In this document: one piece after another, positions 8,312-17,934 of the stretch
How the letters are laid out: each line of letters starts with the position of its first letter
Numbering within the stretch: the first letter of the stretch is position 1
Assembly: GCA_033813635.1 (NCBI GenBank)
Contig: JAPXRI010000003.1
Location: 82,447 to 146,446 of the forward strand
Direction: 5' to 3'
From: JAPXRI01 sp033813635
GTDB taxonomy: Bacteria; Bacillota; Clostridia; Oscillospirales; QAMX01
Length of the DNA stretch: 64,000 nt
Program-made: the position numbers and the translations under genes
The notes under the pieces: generated by a model
What the model was told of the DNA's origin: nothing
Databases searched by the model: none
Seen by the model: the letters and a program-made list of their open reading frames with translations, nothing else

Positions 8312-9112
8312 TCAGACGACGCGTCTGACCGACTGCAGATGATTTCTGTGTAAAAACTCCTCGGTCAGCTCGCTGTAGCTCTCGGCGCCTTTGGAATATT
8401 TATCGTAAAACTGGACTGGCTTGCCGTGGCTTGGGGCTTCGCTTAAGCGCACGTTCCTCGGTATCACTGTCTTATATATTTTATCCGCGAAGTATTTTTT
8501 TACCTCGCGCACCACCTGGCCGGATAAATTCGTGCGCCCGTCGAACATCGTGAACAGCAGCCCGTCGAGCTCGAGCGTTGGGTTGAGCTTTTTCTTTAGA
8601 GAGCGTATCGTGTCGATCATCATCGAAAGCCCCTCCAGGGCGAGGTATTCGCACTGGAGCGGGATCAGAACGCCGTCGGAGGCGCAGAGCGCGTTTACCA
8701 TAAGAAGACCGAGTCCGGGGGCGCAGTCGATAAGCATGATATCGTAATCGGACCTTAACGGGTCAAGCACCTTTTTAAGACAGTATTCGCGGTTGTCCAC
8801 GTTGACAAGCGTGATCTCGCTGCCCACAAGATTGATGCTCGAGGGGATGATGTCGCCGTATTTTGTATGGCGGATACCGCTTCCGGCGCTGCCGGCCCCG
8901 CCGATAAGCTCGAATATTGTGACCCCGTCGTCGTGCTTCGAGATGCCGAAGCTGCTCGTGGCGTTTCCCTGCGGGTCAAAATCCACGAGAAGGGTCTTAT
9001 ATCCCTTCAGATTAAGGCCGGCGGCAAGATTGACGGCGGTTGTCGTCTTCCCGACGCCGCCCTTTTGATTTGCTATGGCGATGATTTTGCATTTATTTCC
9101 GTCAACCGACAT
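8312..9112 (-). CDS. parA: Chromosome partitioning ATPase ParA/Soj
   Basis: A 266-residue deviant Walker ATPase. The P-loop is NQKGGVGKTT (residues 15-24) with the signature Lys; Walker A' is DFDPQGNAT and Walker B MLIDCAPGLG. It partners ParB and, in spore formers, also affects DnaA and sporulation. ATG 9112 is used, with GGAGGG 6 nt upstream; the frame extends further but overlaps the promoter. parA and parB are separated by 36 nt and cotranscribed. Confidence 0.96.
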   Translation of the reverse strand: MSVDGNKCKIIAIANQKGGVGKTTTAVNLAAGLNLKGYKTLLVDFDPQGNATSSFGISKHDDGVTIFELIGGAGSAGSGIRHTKYGDIIPSSINLVGSEITLVNVDNREYCLKKVLDPLRSDYDIMLIDCAPGLGLLMVNALCASDGVLIPLQCEYLALEGLSMMIDTIRSLKKKLNPTLELDGLLFTMFDGRTNLSGQVVREVKKYFADKIYKTVIPRNVRLSEAPSHGKPVQFYDKYSKGAESYSELTEEFLHRNHLQSVRRVV

Positions 9113-9142
9113 AACAAACCCTCCGAAGCAAAGCTTTAGTAT

Positions 9143-9170
9143 ATTATACCACAACCCGTCCCGTTTTCAA
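9143..9170 (-). promoter_or_regulatory. Promoter of parA-parB
   Basis: On the minus strand, TTGAAA (9170-9165), a 16-bp spacer and TATAAT (9148-9143). The first parS lies 16 bp upstream of the -35, so ParB bound there could affect this promoter. Confidence 0.7.
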
Positions 9171-9186
9171 TACCGGCAGGCCAAAA

Positions 9187-9202
9187 TGTTTCACGTGAAA
9201 CA
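9187..9202. promoter_or_regulatory. parS: parS site 1
   Basis: A perfect match to the canonical parS TGTTTCACGTGAAACA. It is the centre of a larger perfect palindrome spanning 9179-9210. Confidence 0.95.
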
Positions 9203-9225
9203 TTTTGGCCACGCAGCCCTCGCAA

Positions 9226-9241
9226 TGTTTCACGTGAAACA
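9226..9241. promoter_or_regulatory. parS: parS site 2
   Basis: A second perfect TGTTTCACGTGAAACA, 39 bp from site 1 (centre to centre). Both lie between divergent parA and ligA. Confidence 0.95.
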
Positions 9242-9314
9242 TCATTTTGCGCTTCTAATCCGCACTGAAAAGTGGTAAAATAGAATAGGACAGAACGAAT
9301 AAGGAGCGGTAAAA

Positions 9315-11297
9315 ATGGATATCGCCGAGAGAATGGACATGCTGATTGCGCTGATAGAGAAAAACGCGGAGCGCTACTACACCTACGACGCGCCGGAAAT
9401 CAGCGATTACGAATACGATGAGCTGATGAACGAGCTGAAGGAGCTGGAGAAAAAATACCCGGAGCTGAAAAGGCCGGATTCGCCGACCTCGAGGGTCGGC
9501 GGGAAGATTCTGCCCTATTTCAACTCGGTGCGGCATCAATATCCGATGCAGAGTATTAACGACGTATTTGACCTTTCGGAGCTGTACGCGTTTGACGCCC
9601 GCGTGAGAGAAGCGGTCGGAGACGTGAACTATGTCGTGGAGAAAAAAATCGACGGTCTAAGCGTCTCGCTGACCTACGAGAACGGTATTTTTGTCTCCGG
9701 CGTGACCAGGGGAGACGGCATAACGGGAGAGGAAGTTACCGAGAACCTCAGAACTGTCAGATCGCTCCCACTCAGGCTCAAGGGGAACGCGCCGCCCAGG
9801 CTTGTGGTCCGCGGAGAAATATATATGACGGTAAAGGCCTTTGAGGCGCTCAACGAAAAACGGGGAGAAAACGGCGAGCCGCTGTTTGCCAACCCGAGAA
9901 ACGCGGCCGCGGGCTCGCTGAGGCAGCTTGACTCCTCGATAACGGCGGAGAGAAGGCTTGACCTGTTCGTTTTCAACCTTCAAAACACAGACGAGGTGCC
10001 GATCAGGCTGCACAGCGAGTCGCTGGAAATGCTCTCGGGCCTCGGCTTTGCGGTGAGCCCGGATTACGCGGTGTGTGAAAACATAGAGGAAGCCTGCGAG
10101 AAGATAAAAGAAATCGGAAGGCTCCGCGGCGAGCTCGGCTACGGGACGGACGGCGCGGTGGTCAAGGTGGACAGCATTGAGGCGAGGAACAGACTCGGAA
10201 GCACGGCGAAGGCGCCGAGGTGGTGCGTCGCCTATAAGTACCCGCCGGAGGAAAAAAAGACGAAGCTCCTCGATATCATAGTGCAGGTTGGGAGAACGGG
10301 GGTGCTCACGCCAAACGCGGTACTAGAGCCGGTAAGGCTCGCCGGAACGACAGTCTCCCGCGCGACACTGCATAATCAGAATTTGATAACGCTTAAGGAT
10401 ATCCGGATCGGCGACACCGTTATCGTGAGGAAAGCTGGGGATATAATCCCGGAAATCGTCAGGCCGGTCACGGAGGAGCGTGACGGAAGCGAAAGAATAT
10501 TCAAAATGCCGGAAAAATGCCCTGTTTGCGGCGGGGACGTGGTTCAAGACGAGGGGGAGGCGGCTATACGCTGCGTCTCGACGGAGTGCCCGGCGCAGCT
10601 CTCGCGCAGTATCGAGCATTTCGCCTCCCGCGATGCGATGGATATCGAGGGCCTGGGCCCGGCGGTGGTCTCGCTTCTGCTGAATGAGAAACTGATTTCC
10701 TCCGCAAGCGATCTGTTCACGCTTAAGGCCGAGGACTTGAAAAAGCTTCCGGGATTCGGGGATAAGTCCGCCTTAAAACTGGTAGAAGCGGTCGAAAAGG
10801 CGAAGACAAGGCCGCTGTCAAGGCTTCTGTACGCGTTCGGAATACGGCAGGTCGGCCAGAAAGCCGCAAAAGTGATCGCGGAGAAGTTTATAACCCTTGA
10901 CAATATTGCCGCCGCGACAAAAGATGAGCTCGCGGGGGTACGCGACGTCGGTGAAATCACGGCGGAGAACATCACGGAGTGGTTTGCGCAGCGCTCGTCG
11001 AGGCATCTGATCGAGAGGCTCAGGAAATACGGCGTGAATATGGCGGAACCGCTGTCCGAGAAGGGGAAGCGTTTCGAGGGAAAAACCTTCGTGCTCACCG
11101 GAACGCTGCCGTCGATGACGAGGGAAGAGGCCTCGAAGCTGATTGAAGCCCAGGGCGGAACGGTGAGCGGATCGGTCTCCAAAAAAACAAGCTACGTCCT
11201 TGCCGGCAGCGAGGCGGGCAGCAAGCTTGCGAAAGCGGAGAGCCTCGGGATTAAAATCATAGATGAAAACGAGTTTTTGGAAATGCTGAATTCATAA
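9315..11297 (+). CDS. ligA: NAD-dependent DNA ligase
   Basis: A 660-residue LigA of normal length. It has the Ia domain, the adenylation domain with catalytic K111 in KIDG, an OB fold, a zinc finger (CPVCGG, then CVSTECP), helix-hairpin-helix repeats and a C-terminal BRCT domain (about residues 585-660, FEGKTFVLTGTLPSM). It joins Okazaki fragments and repair nicks. SD AAGGAG precedes ATG 9315. It is divergent from parA, with the parS pair between them, and convergent with polC across a shared terminator. Confidence 0.97.
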   Translation: MDIAERMDMLIALIEKNAERYYTYDAPEISDYEYDELMNELKELEKKYPELKRPDSPTSRVGGKILPYFNSVRHQYPMQSINDVFDLSELYAFDARVREAVGDVNYVVEKKIDGLSVSLTYENGIFVSGVTRGDGITGEEVTENLRTVRSLPLRLKGNAPPRLVVRGEIYMTVKAFEALNEKRGENGEPLFANPRNAAAGSLRQLDSSITAERRLDLFVFNLQNTDEVPIRLHSESLEMLSGLGFAVSPDYAVCENIEEACEKIKEIGRLRGELGYGTDGAVVKVDSIEARNRLGSTAKAPRWCVAYKYPPEEKKTKLLDIIVQVGRTGVLTPNAVLEPVRLAGTTVSRATLHNQNLITLKDIRIGDTVIVRKAGDIIPEIVRPVTEERDGSERIFKMPEKCPVCGGDVVQDEGEAAIRCVSTECPAQLSRSIEHFASRDAMDIEGLGPAVVSLLLNEKLISSASDLFTLKAEDLKKLPGFGDKSALKLVEAVEKAKTRPLSRLLYAFGIRQVGQKAAKVIAEKFITLDNIAAATKDELAGVRDVGEITAENITEWFAQRSSRHLIERLRKYGVNMAEPLSEKGKRFEGKTFVLTGTLPSMTREEASKLIEAQGGTVSGSVSKKTSYVLAGSEAGSKLAKAESLGIKIIDENEFLEMLNS

Positions 11298-11328
11298 AAA
11301 CCGCTCCCCGTGATTTTCACGGGGAGCG
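11298..11328. terminator. Bidirectional terminator between ligA and polC
   Basis: A perfect 12-bp stem (11302-11313 with 11317-11328). On the minus strand it is followed by a T5 run, so it is strongest for polC; the plus side has a poor T run. Confidence 0.82.
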
Positions 11329-11342
11329 ATCTTATTGGCATA

Positions 11343-14300
11343 TCAGATATCGAACAGCGCGCGCTGGGCGCTGTCGGGCATAGAGCCCAGCGCGCCGTGG
11401 GCGCGGAGGTCGGCGATGATTGTCGCGGAGAGCTTTCTGCAGCGGAAGGACAGATCCTCGACCGATGCGAACGGCTTTTTTTCCCGCTCATCAACGATTT
11501 CGAGGGCGGCGATATCGCCCAAGCCCGGTATCGCGCGGAACGGAAGCCTGAGCGCCTTCTCCTCGCGGTATATTTTAAAATAGGCGGGCTCGGATTCGTA
11601 GATATCCACGGGCAAAAACTTGAAACCCCGCAGAAGAAACTCATGGGCGATCTCAAGGGTGCGCCGGAGCTCCTTTTCCGTGGCGGTCGCCTTATTGCCC
11701 AGCGCGTTGATCTCCCTGATTTTTTCGACTATCTTTTCGTCGCCTGAGAGCATGATATCCGCGTCAAGCTGTACGGCCTTAATCCCGAAAAACGAACCGT
11801 AATAGGCCAGGGGGTGGTGTACCTTAAACCATGCTATCCGCAGAGCCATTACGACGTACGCGGCGGCGTGCGCTTTGGGGAAAAGATAGGTGATCTTGTT
11901 GCACGAATCGATATACCAGTCCGGGATCCCGTGCTCGCGCATCATCTGTTCCCACTCGGGCTTAAGTTTTTTGGCGCCGGGCTCCTTCGGCTTTTTTCTG
12001 ACTACCTCCATAATCGTGAACGCGAGCTTCGGCTCAAAGCCTTTTTTAATGAGGAAGTTCATGATATCGTCGCGGCAGCATATGCAGTCACGGAGCGTCA
12101 GACCGTTGTTTTTAATCAGGGTCTCGGCGTTGTCAAGCCAGACGCCCTCGCCGTGGGAAAGGCCCGAAATTCTTACAAGGTCCGCGATCGTCTCGGGCAT
12201 CGTGTCGTTCAGCATGCCGCGGACGAAGCCGGTGCCGAATTCCGGTATGCCCAGCGCGCCGTTGACGCCGGTTATTTCGTCGCCCTCGATCCCCAGCGGC
12301 TCGTTGCTGACAAAGATATCAAGCGTCTCCCTGTCGTCCAAGGGAATATCTTCGAGCTTTACGCCGGTGTTGTCCTCGAGATAACGGAGAACGGTCGGAT
12401 CGTCCTTGCCGAGCAGGTCGAACTTCAAAAGGTTTGTGTCAATGGAGTGGTAGTCGATATGCGTCGTGATGATGTCGGAATCCGTTTTTCCGGCCGGGCG
12501 CTGGATCGGGCAGAACTCGTAGATTTCCTTGTCCTTCGGGACGACTATCAGCCCTCCGGGGTGCTGGCCGGTGGTCTTTTTTACACCGGTACAGCCGAGC
12601 GCAAGGCGGCTTTCCTCGGCGCGGCTCACCTTTCTCCCGCGCTCCTCGTTGTATTTTTTAACGTAGCCGTATGCCGTGGCTTCCGCGACGGTTGTAATCG
12701 TACCGGCGCGGAAAACCTTGTCCTCGCCGAAAAGCTCGATTGTGTGCTTGTGTGCCAGAGCCTGGTATTCGCTTGAGAAGTTCAGATCGATGTCGGGGTC
12801 TTTGTCGGCGTTAAAGCCCAGGAACGTGGCGAACGGGATGTCGAACCCGTCTTTGTCCAGCAGGGCGCCGCATTTAGGGCAGGTTTTGTCGGGCATGTCC
12901 GGACCGAGATCGCATTCGGGGTGAAACTCGGAATACTGGCATTTTGGGCAGCGGTAGTGGGGCGGCAGCGCGTTGATCTCGGTTATGCCGGCAAAATACG
13001 CGACGATCGAGGAGCCGACCGAGCCTCTCGAGCCCACAAGATAGCCGTTTTCAACCGAGCGGGCAATCAGTTTTTGCGCCAGCATGTACATAACGTCGTA
13101 GCCGTGGGCGATGATCGGGTCAAGTTCCTGGAGAATCGCGTTTTTAACAGTTTCCGGGAGCGGGTCGCCGTATAGCTGCTTTGCGCGGGACCAGGTCAGG
13201 TTCCTGAGCTCGTCGGCGGAGCCGGGCAGCGCCGGCGGGAAAAGCCCGTCCGGGAAAGGCTTGACGTTTTCGCACATATCCGCGATCAGGTTTGTGTTTT
13301 TTACAACCACCTCGTAGGCCTTGTTCTTTCCGAGGTAGGCAAACTCGGCAAGCATTTCATCGGTAGTGCGCAGATAGAGCGGGGGCTGGAAATCCGCGTC
13401 CTTGTAGCCCTCGGTGTTCATCAGAATCGCACGGTAAATCCTGTCCTCATAGTCGAGAAAATGCACATCCCCTGTGGCGATGACCGGTATTTTCAGCTCG
13501 TCGCCGAGCTTTACAATGGTTTTGTTGAACTCGATCAGGTCTTCTTTTGTGTATTTGACGGTCTCGTCCTTTGAAACCTTGACGCCGTCTCTTATCATGA
13601 ATTCGTTATTTCCGAGCGGCTGTATCTCGAGATAATCGTAGAATATGGCGATTTTTTTTAATTCTTTCCAGTCTTTTCCCTCGACCACCGCGCGGAAGAG
13701 CTCCCCCGATTCGCAGGCCGAACCGACGATCAGGCCGTCGCGATATTTTTCAAGCTCGTGCCTCGGGATAACCGGCTGCTTGCGCCTGTTCATATATTTG
13801 ACATGGGCGTAGGAGACCAGCCTGTACAGGTTTACGATGCCCGTCCTGTTTTTTGCCAGAAGAATGATGTGGCGCACGGGCAGAGAACCGTTCGCCGAAC
13901 CGGACTCCGCATTTTCACGGCGGATGTCGGAGAGCTTCCCGTTGATTTCGGAAACTCTGTCTATTCCGCGGGCATTCATCCTGCCGATAAAATCGATAAA
14001 GATAAGCGCCAGCGTTTTTGCGTCCTCGGAAGCGCTGTGGTGGCGGAATTGAGGCAGCTTAAGGGCCTCGGCGACGAGATTTAGCTTATACCGCCCGAGG
14101 TCGGGAAGCAGAATGCGGGCCATATCGAGGGTGTCTATCGACGTAAAATCCCATGTGATGCCGTTTTTCCGGCAGACCTGGGAGATAAAACCCGTGTCGA
14201 ACGCCGCATTATGGGCGATCAGTATGCGGTCCCCGCAAAACGCCTTGAACGCCTTGACGCCCTCCCGCTGCGAAGGCGCGTTTTTAACCATTTCGTTGGT

Positions 14301-15740
14301 GATGCCTGTAAGCTCGGAGATGAACGGGCTGATCGGCTTTTCCGGATTGGTGTAGGTCTGGAACGAATCGACGATTTCGCCGTTTGAGACAAGACAGGCC
14401 GAAATCTCCGTAATGCCCTCGGTGGCCGGGTCCGTACCGGTGGTTTCGATATCGAAGCAGATAAACTCACCGGAGAGCGGGCAGTCAGCGCTCCCGCGCA
14501 CCACCTCGATATCGGCCAGGTCGTTGACAAAATAGCCCTCGGTGCCGTAGATGATCTTGATTCCTTTTCCGGAATGCAGCGCTTCCGGGTACCCCTGGGT
14601 TACGCCGTGGTCGGTGATTGCTATCGCCGGGTGGCCCCACTCCTTCGCGCGGTTGACCAGCGCGCTCGGCGAGGATACGCCGTCCATCTGGCTCATGTTT
14701 GTGTGCAGGTGGAGCTCTACGCGCTTTACCTCCGCGTTGTCATGCCGCATGGGACGCTCCGTCAGGAAAATATCGATCGGGCGGAGCGTGTGCTCGCCGT
14801 AGTATTTGTCGAACTCCATATCGCCGCGGACCTTTATGTATGCGCCGACGGTCAGCTTTTTCAGCAAAAGCTGCGCCTTCTCCGTATCCATGATTTTTTT
14901 CATCCGGACGGACCCGGTTTTATCCGTTATGTCCGCAGATATGATCATCTGCTTTTTGCTGTACGTCTCTTTTGTATCGATGGCGAAGACCTCGCCGCAT
15001 ACCGCGACGCGTTCGCAGTCGGAATTGATCTGCTCCATCGGAATCGTCTCGTCCCCGAAGGCGCTGCCGAGCAGAATATCCTCCTCGTTGACGTCCGTCG
15101 GCTTCGGAGGACGGAGCGTCCGCTTCCGGTTGAACGTGTTTTGCTCCTTCTTCGGGGGCTCCGGATTGGCCAAAACCGGCTTTGCACACTCCCGGGCCTG
15201 GGCTTCAAACACTTTTTTTGCGTATTCGTCTAGCTTCTCGGCTCCGTTGCCGTTTTCGTTTTCATCGAAAAACAGCCTGACGCCGGTGATTGAAAAATCC
15301 GAGGAGAGCAGCTTTTTGTACTCCTCGGCGCATCTCAGCTGTTCAAGCAGATAGGCTCCGCCGCCGATAAGCTTGATATGTATCTCCGAGCCGTTCTCCC
15401 CCTGCTCGAACTCGCAGCCGTTTAAAAAGGGAGCCGCCGCCGGTATGTTTTCGCATACCTTTTCCGTCAGCTCTCTTAAACAGGACAAATCGAACAGCTC
15501 CCTGGGAAACCGGGGCAGCAGTTCGACGGAGGAGAGAGAATATATCGCCTTTATGTCGTCTTTGATTCTGGAAAGGGTGTCGCCGGCCGGAACGGATTGA
15601 AAACAGACCGAAAGCTTAAGCGACCGGGTATGCCGGTCGATAAGCATATTGGAAACCGACGCCGAGCCTATAAGCGCAGCGATTTCGGGGTCGGTGGGGC
15701 GATAAAGCGACAGCGCCTCCGTAAATTTCTTCAGTGACAT
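11343..15740 (-). CDS. polC: DNA polymerase III alpha subunit, Gram-positive PolC type
   Basis: A 1465-residue replicative polymerase. In order: N-terminal domain (1-200), OB fold (about 240-330), PHP domain (VELHLHTNMS, from 341) interrupted by a DEDDh proofreading exonuclease (D430 and E432 in CFDIETTG, to about 590), the rest of PHP, a Cys4-type zinc module (C931, C934, C954, C957), then the palm with catalytic D983 and D985 in DPDIDLNFS, fingers and HhH. The exonuclease inserted in PHP distinguishes PolC from DnaE and marks low-GC Gram-positive ancestry. It is the last gene of the pyrH-to-polC cluster, 19 nt after ispG. Confidence 0.97.
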   Translation of the reverse strand: MSLKKFTEALSLYRPTDPEIAALIGSASVSNMLIDRHTRSLKLSVCFQSVPAGDTLSRIKDDIKAIYSLSSVELLPRFPRELFDLSCLRELTEKVCENIPAAAPFLNGCEFEQGENGSEIHIKLIGGGAYLLEQLRCAEEYKKLLSSDFSITGVRLFFDENENGNGAEKLDEYAKKVFEAQARECAKPVLANPEPPKKEQNTFNRKRTLRPPKPTDVNEEDILLGSAFGDETIPMEQINSDCERVAVCGEVFAIDTKETYSKKQMIISADITDKTGSVRMKKIMDTEKAQLLLKKLTVGAYIKVRGDMEFDKYYGEHTLRPIDIFLTERPMRHDNAEVKRVELHLHTNMSQMDGVSSPSALVNRAKEWGHPAIAITDHGVTQGYPEALHSGKGIKIIYGTEGYFVNDLADIEVVRGSADCPLSGEFICFDIETTGTDPATEGITEISACLVSNGEIVDSFQTYTNPEKPISPFISELTGITNEMVKNAPSQREGVKAFKAFCGDRILIAHNAAFDTGFISQVCRKNGITWDFTSIDTLDMARILLPDLGRYKLNLVAEALKLPQFRHHSASEDAKTLALIFIDFIGRMNARGIDRVSEINGKLSDIRRENAESGSANGSLPVRHIILLAKNRTGIVNLYRLVSYAHVKYMNRRKQPVIPRHELEKYRDGLIVGSACESGELFRAVVEGKDWKELKKIAIFYDYLEIQPLGNNEFMIRDGVKVSKDETVKYTKEDLIEFNKTIVKLGDELKIPVIATGDVHFLDYEDRIYRAILMNTEGYKDADFQPPLYLRTTDEMLAEFAYLGKNKAYEVVVKNTNLIADMCENVKPFPDGLFPPALPGSADELRNLTWSRAKQLYGDPLPETVKNAILQELDPIIAHGYDVMYMLAQKLIARSVENGYLVGSRGSVGSSIVAYFAGITEINALPPHYRCPKCQYSEFHPECDLGPDMPDKTCPKCGALLDKDGFDIPFATFLGFNADKDPDIDLNFSSEYQALAHKHTIELFGEDKVFRAGTITTVAEATAYGYVKKYNEERGRKVSRAEESRLALGCTGVKKTTGQHPGGLIVVPKDKEIYEFCPIQRPAGKTDSDIITTHIDYHSIDTNLLKFDLLGKDDPTVLRYLEDNTGVKLEDIPLDDRETLDIFVSNEPLGIEGDEITGVNGALGIPEFGTGFVRGMLNDTMPETIADLVRISGLSHGEGVWLDNAETLIKNNGLTLRDCICCRDDIMNFLIKKGFEPKLAFTIMEVVRKKPKEPGAKKLKPEWEQMMREHGIPDWYIDSCNKITYLFPKAHAAAYVVMALRIAWFKVHHPLAYYGSFFGIKAVQLDADIMLSGDEKIVEKIREINALGNKATATEKELRRTLEIAHEFLLRGFKFLPVDIYESEPAYFKIYREEKALRLPFRAIPGLGDIAALEIVDEREKKPFASVEDLSFRCRKLSATIIADLRAHGALGSMPDSAQRALFDI

Positions 15741-15759
15741 TTATGTAATGCTCCTGTGG

Positions 15760-16860
15760 TTATCGGATTAAGCGAGAAAGCTCCGAGACAAGCCTGGGTA
15801 CGGCCTCCTCCGGGCTCACGCGGCAGGCCGGGGCGCCTTTAACAAACAGCAGCAGATCGCCGTTTCCGCCGGCAAGCCCGATATCGGCCTCTCTGGCCTC
15901 CCCCGGCCCGTTTACCTCGCAACCCATCACCGCTACGGTGACCGGCCTTTCGGTTTTTATGCCGCACACAGCCGCTTCGACGTCGGCCGCGATTTTTTCA
16001 AGATTGACTCTGCAGCGCCCGCAGGTCGGGCAGGAGACAATGTTGACGCAGGTGCGGTATAGCCCCGCAGCTTTCAGAATATTGTAGCCGGCCTTTACCT
16101 CCTCGACGGGATCGCCGGTGAGCGAGACGCGGATTGTGTCGCCTATGCCGAGGGACAAGAGCCCGCCGATGCCGATGGCGGAACGCAGCTTGCCCATTTC
16201 GGAGCGGCCGGCTTCGGTAACACCGATGTGCAGAGGGCAGTCAAAACGTTCCGCCGCGGCGATGTTGGCCCTGAATGTCCGCCTGACGTCGCTGGCCTTG
16301 ATCGAAAGGCAGATATCATTGAAATCAAACCGGTTGAGCAGCGCGATATTTTCCGCGGCGCTCTCCACAAGCGCTTCCGTGCTGGCTCCGCCGAAACGGG
16401 CCAGGATATCCTTGCGGACGGAGCCGCTGTTGACGCCGACTCTGATCGGGATATTTCTCCTGGCGCAGGCGTCCGCGACGGCTTTGACCCTTTCCGGAGC
16501 GCCGATGTTGCCGGGGTTGATGCGTATTTTGTCCGCGCCCGCGTCTATCGTGCCGAGGGCGAGCCTGTAGTCGAAATGGATATCCGCCGCGAGCGGTATG
16601 CCGACCCGCTCGCGGATTTTGGCAAACGCCTTGACCGCCTCGGAATCCGGTATCGCGAGTCTTACGAGAGCGCAGCCGGCCTCCTCAAGCCTTTGAATCT
16701 GAGCCACCGTGGCTTCGATATCGGTGGTTTTGGTGTTGGTCATCGATTGGACCGAGATGGGCGCGTCCCCGCCTATTTTTAAGCCGCCTGCGTTAATCGC
16801 GCGGCATTTCCGCCTGTCATTATCTGAGATCATAGATTGAAAACTCTTTTCATTTTTCAT
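15760..16860 (-). CDS. ispG: 4-hydroxy-3-methylbut-2-enyl diphosphate synthase (flavodoxin)
   Basis: A 366-residue 4Fe-4S enzyme of the MEP isoprenoid pathway; it converts MEcPP to HMBPP. The N-terminal TIM barrel (GGDAPISVQSMTNT, INPGNIG, RIGVNSGS) is followed by the reductase-like domain with cluster ligands in SCPTCGRCRVNLEK and the late GCEVNGPGEA loop. It follows rseP by 9 nt, and dxr of the same pathway is two genes upstream. The SD before ATG 16860 is weak; an internal ATG nine codons later is an alternative start. Confidence 0.96.
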   Translation of the reverse strand: MKNEKSFQSMISDNDRRKCRAINAGGLKIGGDAPISVQSMTNTKTTDIEATVAQIQRLEEAGCALVRLAIPDSEAVKAFAKIRERVGIPLAADIHFDYRLALGTIDAGADKIRINPGNIGAPERVKAVADACARRNIPIRVGVNSGSVRKDILARFGGASTEALVESAAENIALLNRFDFNDICLSIKASDVRRTFRANIAAAERFDCPLHIGVTEAGRSEMGKLRSAIGIGGLLSLGIGDTIRVSLTGDPVEEVKAGYNILKAAGLYRTCVNIVSCPTCGRCRVNLEKIAADVEAAVCGIKTERPVTVAVMGCEVNGPGEAREADIGLAGGNGDLLLFVKGAPACRVSPEEAVPRLVSELSRLIR

Positions 16861-16869
16861 AAGAATAGC

Positions 16870-17910
16870 TTATTTCGCGATGAGCCTTGCGATGTCGTTA
16901 TAGGTGACATAGACCATTAGCAGCATAAACAGCGCAAGCCCGCCCAAATGGATATAGTTCTCGTATTTCGGGTTTATCCGCCTGAGCTTGAAGAGCCCCA
17001 TCACGAATTCGATAATCAAGAACAGTATCCGCCCGCCGTCCAGTGCCGGAATCGGTAGAAGATTCATCACCGCGAGATTGATTGCGATAAAGGCTACGAT
17101 GTTCCATAGAACGTCGTACTGCGCCGTTTCCGCGACCTCGGTCAGCGTCGCCGTAATCCCCACGGGACCGGTGAGCTGGCTTACGCCGACCGCGCCGGTG
17201 AACAGGTCGACGAGGCTCATCCGTATCATGCGGACATAGTTGCATGAGATCAGCCAGGACTGCTTGATGCCGGTGAAGAAATTCGCGTCCTCGGTTCCCA
17301 TGTTGAAGCCGTAGCGTGGCGTTTCGCTGCCTTCGTAGACCTTCGGCTCGATGGTGACGTCGTCTAAAACAACCTTTTTCCCGTCCCTGATAACTTCAAT
17401 CGTATAGGGGGAGCCGGCGTAGCGCTGGAACAGGTATGAAATATTGTCCGTGACATAGACGCGCTCGCCGTTGATCTTATAGAGCACGTCGCCCGCGAGC
17501 ACGCCGTTGTTGGTGTCGCCGAGCTCGGCCGGAAATCCGGTGACCGTCGTCGTCGTAAATCTCTCCGCCGGGGTGAGCAGTATTAAAATAATGACGAAGC
17601 CTAATATAAAATTCATCAGGGACCCGGCGACAAGCACAATGAAGCGGGCCCATATCGGCTTGTTTGTAAAGGCCCTGGGGTCGTTGGAGCCGTCATCCTC
17701 GCCCTCCATAATGCATGCGCCGCCGACGGGCAGCGCCCGGAGGGAAAAATCCGTTTCACCGATTTTTTTGCCGATTATCCGGGGGCCCATGCCGAGCGAA
17801 AATCCGTTAACGCGGATGTCCACCGCTTTTGCGGCGAGGAAATGGCCCATCTCGTGCACAAAGACCAGTAGACCGAAAACTAAAATCGCGATAAGTATCT
17901 GCCAAACGAT
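16870..17910 (-). CDS. rseP: Site-2 intramembrane zinc metalloprotease RseP/RasP
   Basis: A site-2 protease with HEMGH zinc motif in the first membrane helix, a central PDZ domain (GVLAGDVLYKINGERV) and the second motif NLLPIPALDGGR. It cleaves transmembrane anti-sigma factors and signal-peptide remnants. The first hydrophobic helix (WQILIAILVFGLLVFV) is encoded upstream of the HEMGH codons, but no ATG, GTG or TTG in frame lies between the preceding stop (17940-17938) and GTG 17859, the codon directly before HEMGH. AAGGGGG (17924-17918) points to ATC 17910 (7-nt spacing), giving 346 residues; ATT 17916 is another option. A single-base assembly error in an ATG is equally possible. Confidence 0.9.
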   Translation of the reverse strand: MVWQILIAILVFGLLVFVHEMGHFLAAKAVDIRVNGFSLGMGPRIIGKKIGETDFSLRALPVGGACIMEGEDDGSNDPRAFTNKPIWARFIVLVAGSLMNFILGFVIILILLTPAERFTTTTVTGFPAELGDTNNGVLAGDVLYKINGERVYVTDNISYLFQRYAGSPYTIEVIRDGKKVVLDDVTIEPKVYEGSETPRYGFNMGTEDANFFTGIKQSWLISCNYVRMIRMSLVDLFTGAVGVSQLTGPVGITATLTEVAETAQYDVLWNIVAFIAINLAVMNLLPIPALDGGRILFLIIEFVMGLFKLRRINPKYENYIHLGGLALFMLLMVYVTYNDIARLIAK

Positions 17911-17934
17911 AAAAATTCCCCCTTGCTTAGTGGA

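Noticed and set aside
11814..12776. Open frame of 320 codons on the plus strand
   Set aside because: Antisense of polC without homology features.
17857..17859. GTG directly before HEMGH as rseP start
   Set aside because: It would delete the first membrane helix carrying the active site; a good SD lies further upstream.
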